A stretch of 64,000 nucleotides of DNA from Pseudorasbora parva (taxonomy: Eukaryota; Chordata; Actinopteri; Cypriniformes; Gobionidae): contig NC_090196.1 in assembly GCF_024679245.1 (NCBI RefSeq), forward strand, positions 7,962,861 through 8,026,860, read 5' to 3'. Each line of letters starts with the position of its first letter. The first letter of the stretch is position 1. The notes under the pieces are model-generated. The model was not told the origin of the DNA. It did not search any database and was given only the letters and a program-made list of their open reading frames with translations. This document shows positions 43,639 to 55,297 of the stretch, one piece after another. Both the position numbers and the translations under genes were made by a program.

Positions 43639-44304
43639 GTTTCCGCCACAGAATAAAAAAAGGTTATTGCAACCTTTTTATCTCACAATTCTAACTTTTT
43701 TCTCACAATTGCAAGTTATAAAGTCACAATTGTGAGTTATAAAGTCAGATTTGCGAGATATAAAGTAAGAATTGCGAGATATAAAGTTAGATTTGTGTGA
43801 TTTAAAGTCTGATTTGTGAGATATAAAGTCAGAATTGTGAGATATAAAGTGAGATTTGTGAGATATAAAGTTATATTTGTGTGATTTAAAGTGATTTGTG
43901 AGATATAAAGTCACAATTGTGAGTTATAAAGTCAGATTTGCGAGATATAAAGTAAGAATTGCGAGATATAAAGTTAGATTTGTGTGATTTAAAGTCTGAT
44001 TTGTGAGATATAAAGTCAGAATTGTGAGATATAAAGTGAGATTTGTGAGATATAAAGTTATATTTGTGTGATTTAAAGTGATTTGTGAGATATAAAGTCA
44101 GAATTGTGTGATAAAAAGTCAGATTTGCGAGATATAGTTACAATTGTGAGTTATAAAGTCAGATTTGTGAGATATAAAGTCAGAATTGTGTGATAAAAAG
44201 TCAGAATTGCGAGATATTAAGTCAGAATTTTATTGATATAAACTCGCAATTGCGAGAAAAAGGTTGCAATTATCTTTTCAATTGTTTTATTCTTCGGCGG
44301 AAAC
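43639..44304. mobile_element. TIR element with an internal minisatellite
   Basis: Ends GTTTCCGCCACAGAATAAA and TTTTATTCTTCGGCGGAAAC are inverted. Subterminal AAGGTTATTGCAACC and GGTTGCAATTATC are also paired. Between them lies the tandem array at 43690-44240. Confidence 0.7.
43690..44240. repeat. ~20-bp minisatellite with a perfect 187-bp higher-order duplication
   Basis: Units of the type AGTCAGATTTGTGAGATATA repeat about 27 times. 43724-43910 is repeated base for base at 43911-44097, as far as I can compare by eye. It is not a CRISPR array, because there are no unique spacers. Confidence 0.92.
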
Positions 44305-46100
44305 GAGTTTCATTGGCATCTTACTAAGTCATTTAGTTAAAGTTAATCAAATAAATGGCATGTTTAAAGCTAGCTACTATAGCAAACTTTATAAACCAAA
44401 CTTTAAAGATTACTGAAACAATTATTAGCATCCTCACAATGAACAATAATGTTCTGTACATTATTAGCTCAAACTTCAGTCGTAGTTGTCACTTTAAATG
44501 CTTGAGCTCTTGAAAAGTGGATTCTGATTGGCTGTTAATGTTTTTATCGCTTATCAGCTGAAAAAAAAAATCACCCAGAAAGTGATTCCAACAATGCCTT
44601 TGCTATTCTCATAGAATGATTATTAAACCATTATAGTTTTTATCCTTGGTGTGAGTGGGCCTTAATAACACATCTGCACTTGCGTACAGTATTTTTCTGG
44701 CCTTACGGTGGTGTTCAGTACAGTTTCATACCCGGTAGTTCTCAAAGATTCACACTTTTCAATCTTAAATTAAGATTCTGTCCTTTTGCATCATAAGGCA
44801 CTTTCAAAATACTCCCTTCATAGTATTGTTGCAGGGTTTTTCCACTAATATAAAAGCTTTGTTCCTAAACCTAGTGAGCTACTGTCTGCTGTCTTATTCA
44901 GCAGCTGTGATCTCCGATGTTAGACTGAACATCAGTGACTGACAGGAGTCTTGCGTTAGCATGTTGCTAAGCTAACGCAATGGCATGTGATAACGCTCAC
45001 AATAGACCTTTCTTTTATGTATTATTAACTAGTGTTTATCAATGTGTTTTCAGTATTGAGTGAAATTTAAATATTTATAACTAACATTTCTTTTGAGTCG
45101 TCCTCCATCTTGGATTTTTCTGGGATTGCAGTCTCTCTAAAGGATAACTGCTGTGCTGCGTTAGCTAAACGAGATATCTTACAATATGATGGAGGCATCT
45201 GTGATGCCTCGAAAATGCTCCCTAGGTAGGTAACTCACTAGGTTTGAGTATTCAGACGTTATATTTTTTCTCTCTTATTTATTCTGTTTGTTGTTTTTGC
45301 TTTAACACACACCTTTTTTCCCCCTAAAATCTGCTGCAAACATTATCACAACATTACCAAGTTTGCTTTATATTATTCTGTATTATTTCTGCCTTGTGTA
45401 GTAGAGTAGTTGATGTTACTAATATAAAATATAGCATAATCCGGGTTGATTCCATCTAATGAGTGCATATAAATCCAGTGTAATAACATTATTATTTACC
45501 ATAAATGACTGTAAATACTGTCCAGTACTAAAAGCTCATCACAATTATAGTTAACAAAAAAGTAGAAAGCATCTAAGGCTGACCAAAATTGTTATAGTTT
45601 TTTGGAATTGAATATATGTAAACATTTTATGACTATGCTGTATGTAAGGCAGTGACAATACTTTGGTAGTGAAAGCTGTGTGGTTGTGATTACAATCTTT
45701 AAAAATAGAAATCCTTGAGGAGGTTTTATGGTCTGAAGTCTGTGAACAATATTACTACATAAGGGAAACGCATATTTATTGGAGTACCTCTCTCTTGCTA
45801 TATAGCATATCTATATATTTTTACAGTTGACCCGTAACATTGTGAAGTTACCATTATGTTGTGAACGAATGCTGTTATTTTTTGCTGAGTAGATGTGAGG
45901 TCTATTCAATATTTTGCCTTATTGTTAATTTCCATTAGGTAAATTCCTTTCGTTATTGTGTTAAAGGACCATAGTGCTCCTTTACTATAGTGATACTGCT
46001 ATGAATGTGATTCAGTCCAAGAAATAAATGCAACTGCAATGCAACTGAAAACATGTTTTTGTCTTATTATTGTCAATTGCAATTTGCAGATGATAAATTC
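44305..46100. other. Intergenic/3' region, mostly unassigned
   Basis: A MITE fragment at 44440-44665 ends TTATCCTTGGTGTGAGTGGG. Nothing else is recognised except the poly(A)-signal candidate at 46023. Confidence 0.4.
46023..46028 (+). terminator. Candidate poly(A) signal AATAAA (possibly TMEM86A)
   Basis: AATAAA is followed about 30 bases later by the T/GT-rich TGTTTTTGTCTT, a normal cleavage-site layout on the TMEM86A strand. It is 6.1 kb past the stop codon, so the link to that gene is a guess. Confidence 0.25.
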
Positions 46101-46104
46101 TTAA

Positions 46105-46865
46105 AGGGACAGTAATGCAAGTTACATAATCAGATTGAATTTTTCAAGTGATAAGAAAAAGTACCGCATTTAACATAGCAAGATAAAAACAGTGAAATGC
46201 AAACTCAGAATATTACGCAAACCTGTAATAATTAAATGTTAAATTACAAAATAAATAAAAAAACACCTGATGTAATCTAATTAATCTGTCTCTTTTGTCT
46301 ACTTTCAAACAATTTCTTCAAGGGGAGGGTCTGTGGGCGGGTAATGTATGGGATTTTTCAGATCTTTTGATCTAACGGATGAAATAAACTAAACGCTCCT
46401 AGAGATAAGAGAAAAAACATACGGAGAGCATCAGCTTTCGTTTCAGCTCTGATTGCTGCATGACGACGTCTGATTCGGTAGCCCCGCCCACCAACTCATG
46501 GAGCTGATCGGATCACGCTAGCCATTAGCAATATACATGCTAAAGAAGATGTCAAGATATTGTGGAAGAAAACAGTCGCTGCATAAGCTTCCTTCAGATC
46601 CTAATATTAGGAATGTGTGGTAGAAGTTTGTTTTTAATGAAGTTCCAGCTCACGTGCGGAAGACTATACGCATGTTCACTTCATTTCACCACGGGATCTT
46701 TTGTAAACAAATCAGGTCAACACTGAATTTGCAGGCATATTGAGATTAAAACACAATGCTGTGCCTTCTATATTGAATCCGACAGGAATGGTGCAACACA
46801 CTTATGTGAGTAAAACGTGTTTTTTATATGTGATAGTATTGCATTTTTACAGATCGTTTTGATTA
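46105..46865 (+). mobile_element. Second THAP-bearing TTAA-AGGGA element relic
   Basis: TTAA at 46101-46104 is followed by AGGGACAGTAATGC. From the ATG at 46549 it reads MSRYCGRKQSLHKLPSDPN, a stop after VW, then in another frame CSLHFTTGSFVNKSG and KHNAVPSILNP. This keeps the C-x2-H-F and AVPSI landmarks of a THAP domain but is broken by a stop and frameshifts. The right terminus is not found. It is a different family from the one at 25570. Confidence 0.65.
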
Positions 46866-47080
46866 TGACAATTGGAACTATATCTTATTAACCATTCAGC
46901 GTACTCTAAAGTCACTGGTAATTTTTTGTGTGCTGGGTTTAGTGTTTGTGACCTCAACAGACTAAATAAAACAAAGACATACCGTAATTCCTGTTTTTGC
47001 GAACGATTTCTTCCTTTAAAGGCACAATATGTAAGTTTCGCCACTAGAGGTCACTTATTAAAAACAAAGTCATAGCTTAT

Positions 47081-48235
47081 GCTGCCTTCACGTGCTATCG
47101 GAATTATCGTAAATATGCGTTTCTGAGGTAAAAATTGCACATGAAAGCCCTCTGATGTTGTGTTTACCACTGGGAAGTTCGGAAATAATTTTGATACCCA
47201 AATTCCCGAGATGGGCGTGGATTAACCTTTAAAAATGGCGGATGGGAGACGAATTTCTGCTGTGGCAGGTTTTTTATTCGTTTTTTTCCCCGCAACACCT
47301 GCATTGTCTTGTCTTGTTGTTAAAGGGGTGATATAAAATGTTTTTATATGTGATAGTATTGCATTGTTATAGATCGTTTTGCTTATGTGTACGTGTCTAA
47401 CAGAAACATACCTTTCGCACGTTGGACTCAGACACATATGGGCCAGGGCTCGCAAAGCCCAGCAGGCCGATGAATCTCATAATATTCTGTTCTTGTTCTG
47501 CTATTCTCTCTCTCAAGTTGACATCTGAAGTGTGTGCGCACGGTTCGTGCTTATCGTCCGATCTTGCGGGCTATGTGTAATGTAAAAATAATAGTCCAAT
47601 CAATCGCGGGTGGATGAAAAATAAATAAGTCATTGGTGTTTGTTTGATAAAGACGTTTACGAGCCCTGTGATCGAGAAAATCAGCCTATTACTTATTAGT
47701 TTTGATGTTTTTGAATATAAAAACCACACAAACATCATTAGTTGACCTCAGACAACAGTATACAAAAGCCAGGTCATGACACCTTTAAAGTAGTACATAA
47801 ATTCATAATAATTAAAGCATATTGTGTATTTTAAACACATCGAAAACCACATGTAGTTGACCATCATTCTAGAATAGTGAGCAAGCTGACTATCTATATA
47901 GTGGTAAAAGTATCTTAAGATGTATGGCTGAAAACTATTACCATTTTAGTCTTTAGCAGCCTAATCTTGTCTACATTACGCCTTTATTGTGAATGTCATT
48001 ATAAACAATATGCTTTCTTGTTGTGCTAGTGTTTGCCAGTGATTCTAAGATTTTCTGGGACCGGGAGATGACTGAAATGGTTATAGTGTTAAAATAACAT
48101 TTTCCCAAGGCGCACAAAAGTATGAACCTGGCGACCTCCTTTCTTTCCGACAACAAAGCACCTGAACACAACAAGCTCGTAATCACGACTTCTGGAGTGG
48201 AAATTAGGAAACTTCTGATAGCACGTGAAGGCAGC
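47081..48235. mobile_element. Nested element with perfect 19-bp inverted ends
   Basis: GCTGCCTTCACGTGCTATC (47081-47099) is exactly complementary to 48217-48235. It carries a further TTAA insertion. Confidence 0.65.
47324..47784. mobile_element. Innermost TTAA MITE
   Basis: TTAA at 47320-47323 and 47785-47788 flanks AGGGGTGATAT and the complement of AGGTGTCATGAC. Terminal similarity is weak. A 48-base block, TATGTGATAGTATTGCATT and following, is shared with 46823-46862. Confidence 0.5.
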
Positions 48236-49060
48236 AAATAGACAATGAATGAGCCTGTGATCATGGGAGTTGTAGTCCTGACTCTTCACCTCCACAGCCG
48301 ATGGAAAGGAATCCGATGGACTCGGGCAGAAATCATGTTCACGAATGAGCAAATGTATTAAAGTTTTATTAACGTCAGAGTGCGCTGAGAGCCTTGGGAG
48401 TGAATTCTAATGAGCGAGAGCTGTGTGAAACACCAGACTTTTATTCTGCTGCAGTCGGACGCTTCCACCCTTTACGTTGAGTAGTCTGGGGTAACACAAC
48501 GCTGTTTTACAAGCTTAAAACAATCAAACTAAATACATTTGAGTGTTGAAAGTTGTTATAAAGTTACTCTGTGCGTTCACTCTGTGGCTGCTATGAGAAA
48601 CTTATCAAAGCTAGATCGATATTAGAATATCATATTAAAGACAAGATGACTAGCCTAAATGACTTGCTAAATGGCATGCAATTCATTTTAACATGCATGA
48701 AGGGGAAAGCTCTCTCTGATTATGCTATTAGCCACTTGACAAAATAGTGCTGTCTCAGAGACGTGGTAAAACTCATGGTAAATCAAGAAAACAAGTGATT
48801 TAAACAATTAGGCTAACTGTGTTGAGGTTGCCTATCTAATAAAACATATAAAATATTAAAGCATCTTACAAAGCAACTACAAAAGTAAAACTGGAAATCA
48901 AAAGCAACGTGGCTATGACTTCAGTGACAATTTTTAAAATGGCCGATTTCTCTGGATTTAAACATTGGAAGCATTTGGAATAATGTTCACAAGTCAACAT
49001 AAAAGTGTACTGGTTGCTGTTCATATGTTCATCTAAAAATCGTGCATATTGTGCTTTTAA

Positions 49061-50205
49061 CTACAAGTGAGGAGGATACGCTTTTCAACTATCATTCAGA
49101 TGGGACATTGCAGTGCAAAGACTAGACAAAGCAGTGAACCGGATATCATACTGCTCGTACTGAATTACATACACTTTGAATGTTGGGAAACCCAAACTGA
49201 GGACTTTATACTGGTTATACCTAAATAAATATTCTATCTACAATATTTAAACAATATCTTTATAATGTTGGCCTTATATCAATTTGTTTTACAGATGAAA
49301 AGACAGGACAGTCTGTCCCCTTCTTTATAATGGCAGACTGGTGTGTACAGCACGAGATTTGGATGTCCTGTGTGGAAACACTTCCATAAAGACAAAAGAG
49401 TCCAAAGAGTCGAATTTGGGAAGGCTTGCCCAGGTCAGCTGCAAGTGAGCTGCATTCAGATAAGATCTTGCTCTACGGCTGACGATTGCGGAATATGAAT
49501 TTCAAGAAGTGCACTGGTGACCAAAATGTAAGACCCCTTGTGGTCATAAAGAGTAGTGTGTTTGACAGCTTTTGTGTATTGTATAGCCTACCTTACGTAA
49601 TCATTAAAGTCTTGTTTTCACTGTGTTCTGTTAATTCTTAAACACTTCTCTTGCTAACACCCAGTAACTTTGTTGATGTATTACCAAATTGCTTTGCAGC
49701 GTGTAAATGCATTTCAGAACATGTTGGCAACATTCAGTGCCTCGGGTTCATTTAAAGTTTCTCCTCACGCTGCAATTATGGAAAGTAAGGGGCTGATTTT
49801 GTTGTGGCAATAATAATTGTTAAATCATGTGAACCAAACCTTTATTGACAATTAATGATCTATGAGGCTGTTTAACCTTTCCTAAAAAATCCCCCGAAGC
49901 AAGGAAAACAAATGTCATGTGGTAAAAGGCACATTTTCTGGCGTGACTAAGAGTTCATAAATGTAACCTTGAAATAGCCTCTAGTTCTCAATGACAGCTT
50001 TAAACTTAATCATTAATAAAATATCACTCTTAGTCATTGAGGGAAACTGATCCCAGCTTTCATTTTTTGGTTTCCTTAGCCTATATTGCATGTGTTTCTT
50101 TCCCTGAATTCTATAACAGAGATTCCAGAAGATATTGGTCATCTTTAGCTAAATAAACAACCAAAATGGACTCTTTTTCCCCCACAGACTGTGATGACGC
50201 ATTTC
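49061..50205. other. Unassigned intergenic sequence
   Basis: I see no gene or recognisable element here. Confidence 0.4.
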
Positions 50206-50221
50206 CACAGTGCATACGGAG

Positions 50222-51468
50222 CTTTTTACACTGTTAAAGACTTGGATTCCCATCCTAAACATAGACAAAGTTTCAAAAACTAATGTTGGACGTTTGATAG
50301 AGTATTTCTGTGTCAAAAATACTCCGTCCGGTTTCTCACAAGTTTCAGAGAGTTTTTTTCGAGTATGGGTCGGCTTGACGTTGATAGAGCAGAAGGTCCT
50401 TGTATGGGCCGTACGGGCTCTTCTCCCGGAAGGGTGCGCGTGACTATAGCGAGTAAGCAAATGCACGCCCATAAACACTCGCTCAGGTGCAGATCCAGTC
50501 GTCCGTGAACACGTCTGTCACGCCGCGCTCCACTTTATTCCTATGGGTGACGTCGAGCGACTTTTAACGCGGCCGCATAGCATTCCAGGAAGGCAGCGCT
50601 GCATTTGAACCGGTTTGAACGCAGAAATGACGGGAAGCTTCACAACATCGCTTCAGTCGTGTCGCAAAAGTGGATCTCCACGGTCACTGCTGTCAAGACT
50701 TCACGAAATCAACAGTTACCAAAGAAGTGTGTTTTTGACGGAGCGGTCCCAGCGATAAAGGTTCGGTCCTGCTTTGGAAGCAGGCGGTGAGTAAAACTGC
50801 TTCAAATGTCTGTGCTGTTGGCTATCGTCGCGTGAGTAAACATCAGTGAACAACACGATCATGTATAACGTTAGTTAATTTATCAATGGAGCATGCGATC
50901 TATGGTGTGTGTTTAAATACATTTGTTTAGATGACCAATATAGGTGTCAGTTTGTTTATTGTAAAACCACCCAAACATAAACCTAGCGTTCTCACAAAGC
51001 GGTTACTCCATTGTTGTTCTATGTATAACGTTACACTAGTCTGAATCATGTCCTCATAAACTGCAAGGATACACACACAAATGCTGACAGGCCACTAAAT
51101 ACAGTACATACCACAGAGACGGGCGTCCTGCTGTTGCTTTTTCTCCTGTTCAATTTATTTCAGCCTCCGAATCTGATTCTGGATCATATCTGTATTAGTT
51201 GAATCTGATCGATAGCCATGGTTTATTTAGGGTAGCGTTTTCTTCTCCACACTTGAGGACGTCACCGCTTTGTGTGCGCTCGTCATTCTTTAGCTCTGCC
51301 TCCAGGCGCTCGTTTTTTCCCGGAAAGACTCGGTACAGCCTATATTTCTTTTATAAATATAATAAAACTAAAGACTTTTCGGAGATATGAAGGATGCAAT
51401 ACTACTCTATAGGTACTCAAAATTGACATGAGATTGACTGAAACTGAGTGTTTCACCCCCCCCCCCCC
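50222..51468 (+). mobile_element. Kolobok/T2-like element copy 3, left end lost
   Basis: Near-identical in many blocks to 6420-7597 (for example TTTATTCCTATGGGTGACGT and GAGCGGTCCCAGCGATAAAG). It ends TTTCACCCC(n)-TTAA at 51469-51472 after an expanded C run. The left AGGGGGGG terminus is missing. The THAP and opposite-strand frames are decayed. Confidence 0.8.
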
Positions 51469-51472
51469 TTAA

Positions 51473-52920
51473 AAAAAGTTTTTTTCTAATTCAACAGCTG
51501 AGGGAGTGACAGCAAATTTGACATCTTTCTCTCTTCTGACCAACGTAGTCAATCTCTATATTTCCTGTTTTGAAAAGCCGTTAAAACGCTATCATGGATT
51601 TTTTTTCTTTTGCTATTGGAGTGTTAGGGGTTAGGGGCCACATTATGCAATAACCGTTTATGACCCAAGACCAGTAGTGAAAAATGAAGACCAAGAATCA
51701 GTAGTGCAATTAATTAAAGAAAAACGTACTGAAGAATAGTTCGCAGTTTCATCAGCAGAAGCCATCTTCAATTCTCACAAGGAGTTCGTAGGCCGCGCTC
51801 CCTCTCCACCAGTCTTGTCTCATCGTACCATACATACAATTTTCCCAACAGTTAAACAGTTTCAACGTCTATCCACGTCATTACTGCAAGGTGGATGCTT
51901 TTGATTGGCTCAGAGAAAATTAATGGTAAATTTCCACACTTTGTCAGTTATTCAGATGCATTTGTCAATAGACGTGTCACTTGTTTACAGTTTTACTGCT
52001 TTCAATAGGCTCGTAGTGACATTCCAGATCTGGAGCATACTGTAGCTTGTCCATGACAACAAGTCCACCCATCTCTTAGGATGCCAATTATACACGACCT
52101 CAGCACTGATCTGTAACACAGAATATTGTGCACGTACAAAAATAAATGGTTGGAGCTGATTAAGCTCCAGTTCTGACCAGAAAGTTTCCCAAATCATACT
52201 GATAACGTGCTTTCTCTCAGTGAGAGGTATACACAGTAGCACAGGCAATATTCATCTTGATTATTTAGTGTTTCAGTTAAAGGAAATATAAAATGTAAAT
52301 AAAAATGATAGACAAATCCATATTTGATATCTGGAAGCCGAAGTAAGCAAACACTGTTTTTGCACTCCTGGCATGTTAGGGGCGTGTGATAACTCCAAGA
52401 TCCAAACACACGACACCTTGTTGGTATCAAGTGTTTAGTGACACACATCACACATCCCTAGGCCAGACCCTCAGTCATTCCTCAGAGACCAAATACACAC
52501 TTTAGAAAACAAGAAACAATCAGTTCTCCTAAGCAAAATCATAACTGGAAAAAAAAAATCATACAAAATCATCATAAGAATAAAGGAGGATAAATATTGG
52601 TTACGGCTTTGATAATTTATTTAATTATGATATATACAGTATATTGAAGTGGCAGTGGATTTCAGAATCCACCTTTTAGGAGCAAATGCAAAGATTAAAT
52701 TTGCGGTTGTCTCCTAACATTCAGAAACACCTAACATTTCAAAACTTATTAGTAACGTTAGCAAAACATAGTTATACATTTATGTTCAGTCAAACGAAAA
52801 ATTATTCAGACGGCAGATATAACCAATATATCATTTTGTTATATTTTTTACTATTGTGTGCAGGACACTAGAGTTAATTTATGTAAGTGAGGATAGCAAA
52901 ATAAAGTAAACTGTGAAATA
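51473..52920. repeat. Intergenic sequence with a dispersed repeat (51990-52480)
   Basis: 51990-52480 is the inverted partner of 16780-17790. The rest is AT-rich with no gene. Confidence 0.45.
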
Positions 52921-52924
52921 TTAT

Positions 52925-53640
52925 AAACTGCAGCTCTTTTGGGGTGTTCCCGGTCTGGAGTTGTCAGTATCTATCAAAAGTGCTACAAGGAAGGAACAGT
53001 GGTGAACCTGTGACAGGGACATGGGCGGCCGAGGCTCATTGATGCACGCGGGGAAACCCACATACATCAAACAGACAAGCTACTGTAACTCAGATTGTTC
53101 AATAAATTAATTCTGGTTCTGATAGAAAGGTGTCAGAATACACAGTGCATCACAGTTGTTGCATATGGAGCCGCATAGCAGACTATGCCCATGCTGACCC
53201 CCGTCCACCACTGAAAGCACCAACAGTGGCACGTGAGCATCAGAGCTGGACCACGGAGCAATGGAAGAAGGTGGCCTAGTCTGATGGATCACATTTTATC
53301 ACATGGATGGCCAGGTGCGTGTGCGTCACTTATCTGGGGAACACATGGCACCAGGATGCACTATGGGAAGAAGGCACAACAATTTTTTTGTTGTGCCTCA
53401 CACAGTTTAAATTGTTTAAAGTGCTGAACAAACAAGTTTAATTAATGGAGGCCCCACCTCACAACTTACAGGACTTAAAGGATCTGCTGCTAACATCTTG
53501 GTAACAGATACCACAGCACACCTTCAGGGGTCAAGTGGCACCCATGCCTCGACGGGTCAGGGCTATTTTGGCAGCAAAAGGGGGACCAACACAATATTAG
53601 GAAGATGGTCATGTTATGCCTGATCCATGTATATAACAAT
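52925..53640 (+). mobile_element. Tc1-like relic, mostly full span, internally deleted
   Basis: It keeps the N-terminal block (GGGGTGTTCCCGGTCTGGAG), the VSEYTVHHS block, the W-x2-EQWKKVA-type block and the 3' end (GCCTCGACGGGTCAGGGCTA, CAACACAATATTAGGAAG). The central catalytic region is replaced by a deletion near 53395-53430. Many stops. Confidence 0.75.
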
Positions 53641-54990
53641 ACAAGAAGTCCTTTTTAATCTGTCAGAAGGGACAATATTTAGATAGGTACGATTTCTTAT
53701 TGCAACCTGCCATACTGAGTCATAGTCACTGATTTAAAAAAAAAAAATTGGTCTCTTAAGTTGGTCATCATCTCACCCCATTGTTGTGTGCTTTTCAAGG
53801 CAATGCATTTCCCACAATTCTCTAGGAACTCGACTTTACCCTGAGGTGGTTCATGACGAGTTGAGAAAACAAAGAGTTCAGTGACCCAAAACTCTGTGGT
53901 TATGATGAAACCACTGTAGAAATCAAGCCTTAGCAATTACATCCAGACACAGATTTGCAGTAACAGAACCACAGTCATTCTCCTTCTCTCACAAAATGTT
54001 CAGCACCCGCGTTGATTTTTAAAAAATATTTATTTTCCCGACTTATGATTTTCTTCTAGCAGTCAATTAAACATCTTCTGTCATTATGTACTTCAAAGGC
54101 AAATTCTGTCATCTTTTTCTCATGTCATTCCAAATGTATGACCTTCTTCTGCTGAACACAAAATAAAATATTTCTGTCCATAAGTCAATGTAGGTTATAA
54201 AAAATTCAATAAATAAAAAACAGACATTTTCTACATATTGTAGAAAGTAGAACACAAGAAAAATGCAGGAAAACAAGGGATGCCAAGGCAAATGTGGAGA
54301 CTCAGGTACAGATCTCCACAATCATTAAACATCCATGAATCTGTTTACCCATATATATATTTATCCGGTTACCTGGTCCACACATCAATATCACTCAGAC
54401 CACTGCATCTCAAACAGAATTTGTTCATTATTATTTAAATTAGCAATATAATTTACATCATTATTTTTGTCCTTGACTACCTACCTTGCCCAAAACCAAG
54501 AGAAAAAGGATTAACAAAAGAAAATGGCACCCTCATTTTTATGAGTTACAAATAAAACATTCAGTTTAATAAAATAATAATATAATCAAATAGCGCTGCA
54601 CTATTTAGAGTTGGGGATTCATAGGAGCACAACAACAATTAGTTGCACCAAAAATAGCAGCAATAGTCTATGTGGAGAGAAAAATGTCTCTGTCCATTTC
54701 TCTTCCTCTTCTGGACCTTCTTGATGACTTGTATAGCTGGTTTCCTCCCTGGAGGAGCCAATGAGTTAAGTGCTAGTTGGTTGTCGGCAAACAGGTGCCA
54801 GCAATCAGCTCCTGTTAGTGTAGCAGTGCAGGAAAGAGGGAAAAAAATGGAAAAACAAACAAAAACATGACTGCCCCCAGAACAGTACGAACTACGTCTA
54901 GGATTCTATGAGTTAGGGGTATGGGGTCTAGGGGTAACTCCACGTGGCCTTTCTTTTCATCTTGCTATGTTTTCCTCTATCCCTAACTTT
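53641..54990. other. Unassigned intergenic sequence
   Basis: A MITE fragment lies at 54105-54200 (TTTCTCATGTCATTCCAAAT type). No gene is recognised. Confidence 0.4.
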
Positions 54991-55004
54991 GACATGGGGA
55001 TCGT

Positions 55005-55037
55005 AAAAATTGGGTGCTCGTCCGGGATTTGAACCCC
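55005..55037. repeat. tRNA-Pro-like 3' segment (pseudo-tRNA or retroelement primer-binding site)
   Basis: GGGTGCTCGTCCGGGATTTG is followed by AACCCCTAGAC. It is complementary to the 3' half of tRNA-Pro (GGTTCAAATCCCGGACGAGC). The first 17 bases closely match the proline primer-binding site of gammaretrovirus-like elements. The complementarity runs past the usual 18 bases into the T-loop, which favours a truncated tRNA pseudogene. Confidence 0.45.
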
Positions 55038-55297
55038 TAGACATGTTAAAAACCACAACAAATTTAAAACAAGACAAACACAAAATGTATTATAATCAAA
55101 TTTAGAAATACTATTTAGTTGTGTATATATTCACCTAAAGGACTATTAGGAACACCTGTTCAATTTCTCATTAATGCAGTTATCTAATCAACCAATCACA
55201 TGGCAGTTGCTTCAATGCATTTAGGGGTGTGGTCCTGGTCAAGACAATCTCCTGAACTTCAAACTGAATGTCAGAATGGGAAAGAAAGGTGATTTAA

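Larger units (their letters stand above)
47020..49056. mobile_element. TTAA-flanked element (AGGCACAATATG ends) with two nested insertions
   Basis: TTAA at 47016-47019 and 49057-49060 flanks AGGCACAATATG and CATATTGTGCTT. It shares its interior with 32892-33480. A second inverted-repeat element (47081-48235) and, inside that, a TTAA MITE (47324-47784) are nested. No transposase is seen. Confidence 0.68.

Noticed and set aside
43690..44240. Regular repeats that could suggest a CRISPR array
   Set aside because: The units are adjacent with no unique spacers, and the sequence is vertebrate. It is a minisatellite within a TIR element.
26040..51300. Treating the three G-rich TTAA copies as segmental duplications
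   Set aside because: Homology stops exactly at TTAA borders (or a truncated end), and flanks are unrelated, so they are separate insertions.
55005..55037. A functional tRNA-Pro gene
   Set aside because: Only the 3' third is present. There is no acceptor-stem partner, anticodon arm or intact D arm.
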